From Tubiluchus corallicola (Eukaryota; Priapulida; Priapulimorpha; Priapulimorphida; Tubiluchidae), in the NCBI GenBank assembly GCA_030141605.1, contig JAQGDQ010000072.1:305001-369000 (forward strand): a stretch of DNA of 64,000 bases, in the 5' to 3' direction. The position numbers and the translations under genes are program-made. Each line of letters begins with the position of its first letter. The stretch's first letter is position 1. Below are positions 1 through 26,600 of this stretch, in pieces. The notes under the pieces are model-generated. The model saw nothing but the letters and a program-made list of their open reading frames with translations, ran no database searches and was not told where the DNA came from.

Positions 1-163
1 ACACATGAGCTATTTTTTGACAAATGATATATATATATATATATGTATATATGCATACAACATATAATATAATATATAAGCATATATTTGTATATATAAT
101 ATTCAACTTGATATTCTCTTATTGTTTTTATCTTTTTTAAATGGATTACTTATTTATTACTAG

Positions 164-15820
<15,657 letters not shown>

Positions 15821-15821
<1 letters not shown>

Positions 15822-15826
15822 ATAAA
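15821..15826 (+). promoter_or_regulatory. Poly(A) signal overlapping the smoothelin stop codon
   Basis: AATAAA begins on the last base of the TAA stop. If used, the 3' UTR would be only a few tens of bases. I saw no better signal in the next 100 bases. Confidence 0.5.
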
Positions 15827-15829
15827 GTT

Positions 15830-17900
15830 TTGTAATAATTCGGTTATTATCGCTATATAATTTATCATGTTTATATATTACAATTTATTATTGTATAATG
15901 ATATCATTTTCATATCTTTGTATGCCTATGTAAGGTCGTGTTTTTTCGTCATTGTTTTGTGTCGATGTTATCGAAATATACAATGTATAATTATGTGCAT
16001 TTATATTTCTAATACTTCAAATATAATAGACCTTTAGTTCAAAAATTAGCAGGCACATGTACATAATGTAAGCTCGAGCTACACATAATTTTCATATTTA
16101 GTGAAAAATGGCATAAACCTATATCAATGAAAACATACTTAATATATAGGCAATTATGTTGGCTAGATTCAAGAATCTCATCCGAAAATTTCATTTTATT
16201 AAAAGTATATTACTGTTGTACATCTGTTATTGTTTTTTATTATTATTACTAAAAATCTTCACATTTGTGCAGCAGTAAAGATTTATTATACATTACATTA
16301 AATTTGTACATGTACGTGAAGTCGCTGCTCGATCACAGTTTTGTAACCAAATAAGTGAATGATATTTTCGGCTGCGTCTATTAAATGTTGGCTCACGATT
16401 CACAACACTAGGTCTATGGTCTGCTAATTGCCCTGCAAAGTGGTTCTGCCTTAGTCTTGTCTTAATCACAACAAGTTCAAGTAGTCATACTAAAACCCGC
16501 AGGAGTTTCAGCGTTGATGCAGCATGTACACCCAAGCAAATTTGCGAAGCTGCAGTAATATTACACATTCCTATCACAATCAAAACTCGAAAAACGTGAT
16601 TGAGTATACTACTGTGTGAGAACTTGAGTTAAGTTATCAGCACGAAGTGTCTGGCAGAAACGTGTGGCTCGTGGGCTCTTGAGTGCAACCGAAGGAATGG
16701 AAGAACGTTCGTTTTTGCATTACCACTTACCAGTGCCTTAAGATTTAAGAAAACAAACCGTCTAAGCTACGAAATTGCGAATCCAACAATATAACGAATT
16801 TTGCCCAAAACAGCAGTGTTGATTAGCTGCTGTGATTGAAATGTGTTTAGCATTTCATTTTGAAGTTTGGCAAACATGCATGATAATCAAGCTTGATTAA
16901 TCAAAATTCCGGACAAATGGTCATGTAAAAGATTTAGTCAGATTTTCTGCTTTAAACCACGCAAAACTTTCTGCACAATTTTCGAGAGAATTCTACAGTT
17001 TATTATTACGAAAAAAAAGACAATTGATAACCGCCTATAAATATAGATTTACATTCAGATTTTCCCCCGTAATAATAAAAATGTTAAATAACAGAAATTA
17101 TGTAAATAACTAATAAAAAGTGGAAAGGGTGGCGAAAAACTAGAGTTATCGAGTCAGCCAACCTTTTCAAGATGTAAGAATTATAGGTTTAGTAGCATCA
17201 TTTTTCTTATTTGATCGGTATAATATATGCGGTAAACAAAAAAAGTTGATAATTAATTTATAATTAGGTTAGAGTTAGCTATAACAAATTAAATAAAATT
17301 CATGCAGCAGATTTGTAGTAATATGAGTAATGGTAAATATAGAAATCTGAGGTTGAGGACACAGAGTTAGTGATTGCTAAATTAGCATGCATGCACCTTT
17401 CCAACTTACAGTTCCAGTTTTTGATTTTGTGTGTAAAAATAACCAAACTTTCTCGAAGTTTCTTCAGGATTTCATAACAATATTCATAATTTCATAACAT
17501 TCATAATTTCCAACATTGCACAAAGATTCCAAACTTCAGTTTCCTTGTTCAAAGAAATTTACACTATGTTCACACTCACTCGCAATTGGATATTTAAAAC
17601 TGGTTTAATTTACTGCCAGAGAAAGATTAAAATCAAACCTGTTTGAAATGCTGTCCTGAATAAATTTATGAATCGGTATTTTGTGATAATTTAATGGAAT
17701 TATCAACTGAAGTAGATTCAGTTGATAAAACGGATACCTCCTTGATTTGATAAGATAAATTTATTGATTGATAATAAGAACTCACTCAGCTGGTAAGGCA
17801 CGGGATTTAATGCGATGCCAAATTATTTCACAGGTGTGTTTTTTCGTTTACTGAAGGTAAACAGGTGTTCATTAAGTGAGGACGCAATCTTGCTTTATAG
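15830..17900. other. Intergenic, no gene recognised
   Basis: AT-rich sequence between the smoothelin 3' end and a possible LTR. No convincing exon, RNA gene or repeat family was recognised on either strand. Confidence 0.6.
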
Positions 17901-18790
17901 CCTTATGCAGAGTTACACGTAATTATTAAGAAAGTCGCAATAAGCAAACTTCTTCGGAAGAGAAGCTTTGTGGCCGACGCCAAGCTTGCGAGGAGACATT
18001 GAGAGCGAGAAATTCTGAAGACAGACCTGGCGTGTAGAAACCTTCCCACGCAGAAGAAGAATTCTTAAGCCACCTGGATGATCGTAAACTTCTTGGCAGG
18101 GGATGCTAGGGTAAGCCAGGGATGTCACCTTTCACCTTATTGCACCATATTCCGTTTGGGCGCGAAATTGCGCAAGGCGGGATCTTGGAGTTATAAGCTC
18201 GAATTGAGAACATGAGAGGTTAGTTAGTCGGGCGTGAGTCAGTGAGCGGACATCGAGGGAGTGAGGAGCCAGAGAGAGGCGACACAGGGAATCTGACAGA
18301 GTGTGAAGACATCGTTTGAACCAGCGCGGAACAGTTCTACGTCCTCAGCAAAACGTCTGGGCACTGGATCTACGAACAGTCTCACAGAAGCATTGGATTT
18401 GACCAAGTGTACGGGAGTTGCATTGTGGTCATCTTAACGCATTAGTAACTGAGAGTAACTCTGCATAACGGTAGTTCACATTGTAGTAAGCACCTTAAGT
18501 GTAGCATACGGATTAGTTGTAAAGTGTGTATTTCACATTGTAGTAAGCACCTTAAGTGTAGCATACGGATTAGTTGTAAAGTGTGTATTTCACAATGTAT
18601 CAAGCACCTTAAGTGCAGCGTACTGAAAATTGCTAAGTGAATTGCTTGTGTATCTCTTGGAGCTATACATTAGTTGTGAACGCCCACCAGCGTCTAAGGA
18701 CAAATCTTGTACAGCTACTTAGATAAGAGTAAATATTGTGAACCAATAAAAGTTTATTCACTTTGACTTAATTTACGAGTTCATGTATGC
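17880..18790 (+). mobile_element. Possible solo LTR or LTR-like sequence
   Basis: This block is more GC-rich than its surroundings. It has a TATA-like ttataag near 18190, a purine-rich region at 18220-18300, a tandem repeat at 18476-18640 and an AATAAA in ccaataaaagtttatt near 18745. That arrangement resembles an LTR. Ends and target duplications were not found; no pol gene is adjacent. Confidence 0.3.
18476..18640. repeat. About 64-bp tandem repeat, 2.5 copies
   Basis: Two nearly identical copies and a partial third share tcacattgtagtaagcacct and taagtgtagcatacgg blocks. Confidence 0.9.
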
Positions 18791-18799
18791 TTTTAGGTG

Positions 18800-20120
18800 T
18801 TTGAAGTTAAGCAACACTAGATTCGATAACGAACCTGTAGATTCGCATTGCATTAATTATTAATTAATTTAATAAAGCTCAATTGTGGGAGCTAGGCTAG
18901 ATAGCTTTAGGGTCAAAGACTTTACTCACAACGCGAAGTCGAAGAGTCAGTCTTGAGGGACAAGATTATCGCCCGATAGACTTATCTAAAGCCCTAGGAG
19001 CCGGGTGATAAATCACCTTGTAGCAATTAATTATATAGGAAGCGAATCGATTAAATTATTATACAAATCACTTGAATACTATACGATCACAAGATACCAG
19101 AAGTAGGAAGTGATAATGCCATAAACCTGGCTTTAATTAACAAACGTTCATTCGTAATCGAATATCTAGTAACAAGTTTAAGCTCTTCTGTACACTTAAG
19201 CAAAAGTATTAATTACTTGTCTTCGCAATAAGATTTATAATACGCATGTTTTTTGGTTAGTCAGTGACGTTCTTTTATTTTGGTGAGGTAGAAACTTTTA
19301 GCTGACAACATAGAAGGATTGTATTTGTAGAAAGCTAGAAGTAAAGTATATTAGTCTAAAGTTAGTGTAGACTGTTGTAGATTGGTTCACTCTGGTGGTT
19401 GACATTAAGAATATGGACTTGTGTTGAACTGCGAACGACTATTTCTATTTACATATTACACTATTATTTACGGAAAGAAAATACATGGTGACCATTCAAC
19501 AGCAATGCTCAAGAAAAAAGGCCCATGTTGGCCTTGGCAGAGCTACATAAGTCACATGCACCCACTGAGCTTACCTGATTGGCTATTGAAATTCACTGGC
19601 CATCTACACTCCCATATATGAGAAGCGCAGCAGGTACGGGTGACTGAGCAGGACTGACCAAGGCCACAACCTGGATTGAACTTCACTCAATTTATTTTGA
19701 ATGTAGGTGGCAGCACATATTAAATAATTGTTGTTGTAGTAGTTTAAATTAAGAATCGCAAATGAAATGTGCGACAGGTGCACACTGGGACAGCTAACCA
19801 GTGTCGTTTTGCCAGCTTGTGCAAACATTTTAAATTATTCATAACATAAATATTATATAATTATTAATAATATATTTATATTATTTATAATAAAGTTACA
19901 TTATAGTAACATAACTTTGTGTGGTAAGTTTTTTGAAACGTAAAACATTTAAAATAAAACATCGACAAATGAGTCTAAGCCATTGAGCAGAAATCTATGC
20001 AGCACTTACAACTATCACAGATCGTCAAATTCATATTTCTGTAAGATCACCAAATGAAATTGAAACCATGGACAATTTTGTGGTAGCGAAATATGTTCAA
20101 TAGTGTCCGGGTATTTTAAT
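18800..20120. other. Intergenic, no gene recognised
   Basis: Nothing with protein similarity was recognised. Short frames here lack splice or homology support. Confidence 0.55.
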
Positions 20121-20129
20121 TAAAATAAA

Positions 20130-20412
20130 CAACCAAAGAGGAATGTACACAAGCAAGTAAACGGAGGAAGAACAAAAAAGCGAGCAAACAACTAAGCAAA
20201 AGTGAAACCAAAACAAGTAACAAACAAACATATTAGCAAGTAATCACGCAGCGAGCCAACAAACAAGCAAGCAAATGAAAAAACTAGCAACCCGGTAAGC
20301 AAAAAAACTAAATAAAGAAGCAAATAAGCAAACCAAACAGCAAAATAGTAAGCAAGCAAAGAATTAAACAAACGAGAAAGCAAGCATGAAAAACAAACGA
20401 AGCACACAAAAT
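20130..20412. repeat. Degenerate AAGC/AAAC-rich low-complexity tract
   Basis: Loose repetition of aagcaa, aaacaagc and caaacaa units on the plus strand, without a fixed period. Confidence 0.7.
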
Positions 20413-22030
20413 GTACCACCTCGGCCTATTTTGCTACATAGGCAAGCTTGTCGAGCGACTCTTTGCTAACCGATTAATTCTAAAATGCCCAATGGAAGTA
20501 TTGGACATTGTACAGGAGGGTTTTGTCGCAGGACATACCTTAGTACTGAACGATATCTGTTTCGCCTAATTAGTAAAATGCAAAGTGGCCTCATAAAGAA
20601 ACATCCAGCCATCGCTGTCTTTTGTGATTTTGAAAAGGCGTTTGACAGTGTGTGGGTCAAAGGCCTAATATTCAAACTCTATCAATTAGGAATTGCTGGA
20701 AAGTTTTTGGGTACAATCAAGAATTATTTTTGAGTCAATCATTTTTTATCAGTGTAGGTAATTACTGTTCACAAATGTATAATAGAAATATTGGCCTTCC
20801 GCAAGGCTCTGTCCTTTCGCCTCTACTATTCATAATTTTCATTTCAGAAATGCTGAATGATGTAAGATCCAATAAAATTGTAGACGTCTTTAAATATGCA
20901 GACGGCACATTTTACGCATCTAAAACAAACTCTGATGAGTGTCGTAATACTGCGCAAATCTGTTGTAATAAGTTACATCTATAGTGTAAAAAATGGCGGC
21001 TGAAAGTCAGCTGTAATAGGAACAAAACGGAAGTTATGATCATGGGGTCTACGCAAAATATAGTAAATAATAATTTGCCTAAATTAAAAATTGATGGTAA
21101 TGAAATTGAATATGTTCAAAATAGTACAGTACTGGGTATCACTATTGATAGTAATCTGAAATTTGATTGTTATACCAATAGAGTTAGGAAAAATGCATGG
21201 CACAAATGGACACAAATTAAATAACTGTGCTTTAAATACAGAGGAATGAGAATGGCAACTATTATACAACTGTTTAAAACATTTGTACTACCTGTGATAC
21301 TATGCAGTGCCAGCGTTTGGTTAGCTAAAAAATATTCATTATTTGATGACTTGTATTATGATGTCCTCAGAACTGCTCCTCCTCTAGAAATCGAAATGAA
21401 AGCTCATAATGTAAGATTCCTAAGTAAAATATTGCAGGATGGTGATGATGATCTAGTTAAGAAAGAACTTTTGTATATATTTAATACTAACTTTTATCTG
21501 TCATACAACCACTTTGTAAAATATTATGCTAGAGATCTAAGGCAATTTTTAGATACTACTAGAGATGCAGGGCGAATTAACAACGAAGAACTTTCTATAC
21601 TTAATTGGGCTGTTACAAAATCTGATCTGGATAAATTCAAGCAAACTCTTTGGCACAGACAACTTATACTTTATTAGAAAACAGAAAAGAATGGTTTGGC
21701 ATAATCCCACAACTTAACCCCTTTAATTTACCAATTTCACCTACAAATAGAGAGTTGGAATCCATTGCCCTGTTTTATTCATGGACAATGATTTTTTAAA
21801 CATTTTTTATTCCGATTAGGACTCATACCTGACAATTCTTGACTTGTAACAGCGTTGTATCAAGACGTTTCAGACACCATAGGCTGACAGCTCATACCCA
21901 TTCATCTCTATTATGGACTTATGGTTATTTATATAAGAAGCAAAGTATGCAATTACTTGTACTGCATTAGCTGCACTGCCTAAGTGATTATACTGCATTT
22001 GCACAATGCTTATGCATAAAGGCTATGCTA
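20412..22030 (+). mobile_element. Degraded jockey-like LINE, copy 1
   Basis: RT fragments lie in three frames: FCDFEKAFDSVW near 20620-20660 (motif A), LPQGSVLSPLLF near 20795-20830, and a catalytic box reading YADGT near 20895 instead of YADDT. Downstream lies the conserved KYRGMRMATI..LFKTFVLPVI region to about 21680. Stops and frameshifts throughout and the Asp-to-Gly change in the catalytic box show it is dead. The 5' part is missing. It is the same family as 49350-51570. Confidence 0.85.
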
Positions 22031-22189
22031 CTGCTTATGATGCAGTACCTTTTGTGAAGTAAATGTACTTGTTTGTTATGTTGCATTTATATAAAAGCGG
22101 ATCATGTAACTGTGCCCCAAAAGTCTCACACCTTTCAAAATGCCTAGTTAGCCCATTGGTAAAACGCCTCCATGTGCATGTGGGGGAGG

Positions 22190-22315
22190 GGTATATGTGC
22201 GTACGCGCGTGTGTGCGTGTGTGCGTGCGTGCGTGTGTGTGTGTGTGTGCGCGTGCATGCGTGCGTGTGTGTGTGTGTGCGCGCGCGCGTGAGTGCGTGC
22301 GTGTGTGTGTGTGCA

Positions 22316-22375
<60 letters not shown>
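22190..22375. repeat. (GT/GC)n then (AT)n microsatellite
   Basis: About 120 bp of alternating gtgcgtgt purine-pyrimidine is followed by about 57 bp of AT with one interruption. Both halves can adopt Z-DNA or cruciform structures. The open frames across it are artefacts. Confidence 0.95.
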
Positions 22376-22377
<2 letters not shown>

Positions 22378-22599
22378 TGCTTTTATTTGAGATATTCTTC
22401 TTTTACTAAAAATGCAAAAGTAATTTTGACTTATCAAAATTGCGCGAATGCCGACACTATTAGTGTATTGTTATTACTATCAAGGCGCCGCTCAATAACT
22501 ATTAACTCTCCGCCGTCCGATACCGCCAGCGTAGCCGCTAATCGACATGCGAATTTCGTTCATGTTCTTTCCACACTTTGATATAACAATTGTAAACAG

Positions 22600-23225
22600 T
22601 GTATTTTCAACGCAGTATAGCTAAATTAGTGAAACACGATTTCATACACGGTGGTGTAGGGCGCGGAGTACGCCACTGGCTGATGTAGGACACTTCCGCT
22701 AAAGCGCATGTGCCAAATTTGCGAAAAGCTGTGTACATGGGCAGCCCAAGTAGGGCACCGGCGATTTCTGTCACGAAACGAGAATTATGACATAATAAAA
22801 CTAAATTTCTTTTGGAAAAAAATAACTTTATAATAATGATGGATAGTCCTTGACAATTTACAAATGCATTTCTTACAATAATAATTATCACCACGGTTAT
22901 TAGCTCCATTAATATGATCATAACATTAAACTAGGTATCTAATGCTTTAATGAGAGAAACTATGTAGGGCACAAAACTCGCTAACCCGTTTACTTAGTAG
23001 AAAACAATTACTTACCCAAAAGATGGTGAAGCAGATCACCTGTCTGTGAAGCAAGACAAAAAAAATGATATACCTTAAGCAAATGTTGTAATCACCTAAA
23101 AGCGGTCTTATTTCACTCCAAAAAAATATTGAAGCCAAGTTTAAAATTGATCGTTTTACTAGCTCAGAACACGATTCTTTTATTTTATCAGATCCATGAT
23201 AAATTATTCAACGTGTATTAACGTT
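22600..23225. other. Intergenic upstream of PTRH2
   Basis: No gene was recognised. The segment precedes an ATT microsatellite and the PTRH2 5' region. Confidence 0.5.
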
Positions 23226-23228
23226 TTT

Positions 23229-23229
23229 A

Positions 23230-23273
<44 letters not shown>
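23229..23273. repeat. (ATT)n microsatellite
   Basis: About 15 att units, 230 bp upstream of the PTRH2 start codon. Confidence 0.95.
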
Positions 23274-23504
23274 ATAAACAAGGGCAACGGACGCTGCTAG
23301 TACAGTTAACGACTCAATTAGTGACGTGTCTCTTGTGTACTACTTGTGCAGCCCATGTACCACGCGTCCTACATGGGCTAGTCCGTGTGTCCTACTTCGG
23401 CTAATTTCGTACTCCGCTCCCAACAGAATGTGTTGCAAAAATTACCAATGCCTGTTTCACATTTTTCGTCACGATTGTGAAATTTACGTAAATGCTTCTT
23501 CAAA

Positions 23505-23624
23505 ATGGATGTAAATACTTTAACCTGGTTTGGATTCGGTGTTACTTGTGGAATTACCTGTACATACCTCGTATCAGTTGTTAAGAACAAGGGTAGATCG
23601 AAAGCAACAAACATTTTAACTCAG
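23505..23624 (+). CDS. PTRH2: PTRH2 exon 1
   Basis: It encodes 40 residues with start [15 protein letters not shown]. The ATG lies in ttcaaaATGG, a good initiation context. The donor is CAG|gtaatg, phase 0. It carries the membrane segment and a basic stretch after it. Confidence 0.92.
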
Positions 23625-26600
23625 GTAATGCCTAATGTTTTTAATCATGTTTCTGATCAAATTCTAACCATAGCCGTAATATTAATCAGTTTGCTAATGC
23701 GCGATATTTTAGATTATTTATTTTGGTGCTTAGAAAAATAAAAAAGATTGGCGATGATTCAAGACGAATGCACAGAATTGGTGCACTATACAAAACCTGT
23801 GAGTGCTGATAATAATGTGTATAACAATGTCTGTAGTGTTCACTGGATGAATTAGCTGTTACTGCACTTCAAGCAGAAAAATATATTACGTATGACATTA
23901 TTGTTCTATGGCCCCACATTCCAAAAGTGTGAAGTAAATTAAAGTAAACTTAAGTCTCACGGGAAGTTGAGCTTATTTTAATATTTGAGGATAATGTTAG
24001 AAAGTTTCAGCAATTAAAACTGTGATAAGCACCTCGTGTATTTACTAAAGCCAATTTCAAGTTGCAATCGCTTCAAAACTTGGAGCACTCATTGAATGAA
24101 AAATGGTGTCATCCAGTTATCTACAAAAAGTTCGCTCAAGCGCTTGTTTGGATTAGTATTTACATTGCACAGTAACCGGATGACAAAATATTGAACTGAT
24201 ATAAACAAAAAAATACATCAGTTTTACTGCAACAAGTGTGGTTTATTCATTTATTTACATAAGCTTGAACATACGATAATGTTCTTCTGAGACTTAGCAT
24301 GGTCATAATGGTAAAAGAAGTCAAAAAACCCGTAAATCTCAAAAATTCTTTATTTTTTCAGAAGCTTTCATCCGTCTCGGACTTCGTCAGCTGCACAGAA
24401 AGATACAATAATAAAAATCACAGATAAAACTACATATAAAGTAAAATGTCAGTCGTTAACACACCACAAACTGTTATCTCTAGTCACCTGTTTCTAACTG
24501 TACACCATAAGCATTTATTTACCCTGTATGTTTATAGAATCAACAAGCATACATTTGGTTATTTTTAGATCAAGATCTTTGCTATATCTAATGCATGTCA
24601 GGTATATTTGTCAGTTCTTTTTCCATTTTGGTATAGTAATTTTAGTAATTAGTCATTTTACTCTTTCTTCTAATTTAGGTTTTAATTCAACCTTTTCATG
24701 TTTTTTGTAAGCTTTATTTTACCGTTATTGTATTTTATACAGTAGGCAGCGCTTAATAGACTCACTTTGGGACCGAAGTGTTTTGACCCAATTAACTGAT
24801 GGGCGTCGTATTACTGTTATAGAAGTATCAGTCATCAGCTTAGTGTGTCCTGCAAAAGTTTTAATGAATTTTAGAAATGAAGTAATGCCTAAATTCCTTT
24901 GTCCAGTTAAAAATTAGAAAAAAATTTAAAATATTAATTTATATAAGTGAATTAGCAATAAATTAAAAAATATACTTTTCTAAATCACACAAGTCTATTT
25001 ATTTGCAAAAATTACAAAAATTCCGTTAAAGTCGGCTGCTTCATTTTATCGCTAAGAAGTTGGCTCACATAATTATAAAAACGTTGAAAATCTGTTGTTG
25101 TATGATACACACATTCTTGTAAAATATGTAGTGCTTGGCGTGCTTGAACTGTTGGTGGTGCCTGTGTTTCCCCACAAGTAGCTTCGTCTGTAGTTTCGCC
25201 TAAGCTCCCGCTTGCTATAATTGTGACGTACTTACTGTACTGTACCTGTGTCCCTGGCATAACAGCAACATCTAACTGATTAAACTTTCTGGCAAAGACA
25301 GCCAGAGGTTCAAAAGCAAACTGCTAAGCAAGTGATTAAATGTTTAGCTTCCATGAATTCTGAGCAACGAGGTTAATTGCAGTGGACGGGCAGGTCAAAG
25401 CAAACCATTAGGCAATCATACTATCATAATTAACGTATGATTATTTCTATGTATTTTATAGGACAAAAGCGAACTAAGATATAAAGTCATAAAAGCTTAT
25501 TAGTCATACCGAAGTGTCTTCTTGAAGCATGTGAAGCAGAAATATTGAGTCAGTTATGCGGAATTATTGAGTCAATTACCGACAGTTTTTATGTATATTT
25601 GAATAGAAGCGGCCCATACCAGGTGTTTTTGAGTCGATTAAGAGATTGAGTTTATTAACGCTGAGTCTATTAAGCAGCGCCTACTGTATCAAGTTTTAAC
25701 TGTAACTTTTATTATTGTATCTTTCTGTGTAGCTGATGAAGTCTGAGACGGACGAAAGAATTTTTGTAATTTATGGAAATTTTGACTTCTTCTTGTACAT
25801 TTATTCACATAGTATAATTCAGCATGAAAGTTGCAGAAGCTTTCCAACAAGTTAAAGTATTGAATCCAAAACATGAAACAAGAGATTATTAATTACTAAT
25901 TTTTTGCTTTTCGCTGAATCTCGTTGCCCGTCATGTAATGAAAACCAGTTACAATGATAATATACTAATTTCCAACTTGGCTAATAAATGCAGACAAAGC
26001 CAACAGTAATTGTGTGGCAATTATATTAACAAGCTAAAACTCAATGCTGTAAGCTAAGTTAACCGCTCAGCATCTTCTGTATGCTCACAGCCTTGCAAAA
26101 TTTCACGCTTTTCTGTAATTATTATGTACACAGTGTTTCCTCACTTATCGCGAGTGTTCCTTTCCAGGCCCACCCGCGATAAGTGAATTTCCGCGAAGTA
26201 GGGATGCTATGCTTATTCTAGCGGGCGCAAGTACTACATTTCATTTTTGGTATGTATTCATCTGCCGAATAAATACACTATTTACTGTAAATGGTAATTT
26301 TTTATGATTTATAATATTTTTTTAATGTTAGAATTAATATTTTTAATACATTTTTATACATTACTGTGCAGTACGTACTACGCATGTGCAAAAATACTTT
26401 AGACGGAGTACCGCAAAAACCCGCGAAACAGCAAAATAATATTCTTGAAAACCTGCAAAACAGCGAGTCCGCGATAAACGAACCACGAAGCAACAAGGGA
26501 ACACTGTAGTACATATGCATTGCGGTATAATCCTACGGAATAAAGCTATGTAAGAACTTTGAAGTTTATTGCAAATTGATCCTATGACTAATTTTACATA

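Larger units (their letters stand above)
24317..25789. mobile_element. Inverted-repeat element split by a pogo insertion
   Basis: Arm 24317-24430 and arm 25693-25789 are inverted copies: gaagtcaaaa, aaaaattcttt, ccgtctcggacttcgtcagc and agaaagatacaataataaaa have counterparts in reverse. No coding capacity belongs to it. The pogo element lies between the arms next to the right one. Confidence 0.75.

Noticed and set aside
17913-18128. Minus-strand 71-codon frame
   Set aside because: No similarity or splice signals; it lies in the LTR-like block.
22035-22581. Open frames rich in Cys-Val or His-Thr
   Set aside because: They come from the GT and AT microsatellites and have no start context or similarity.
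23326-23514. Upstream PTRH2 start at 23326
   Set aside because: That frame differs from the PTRH2 frame; [12 protein letters not shown] at 23505 leads directly into the membrane segment.
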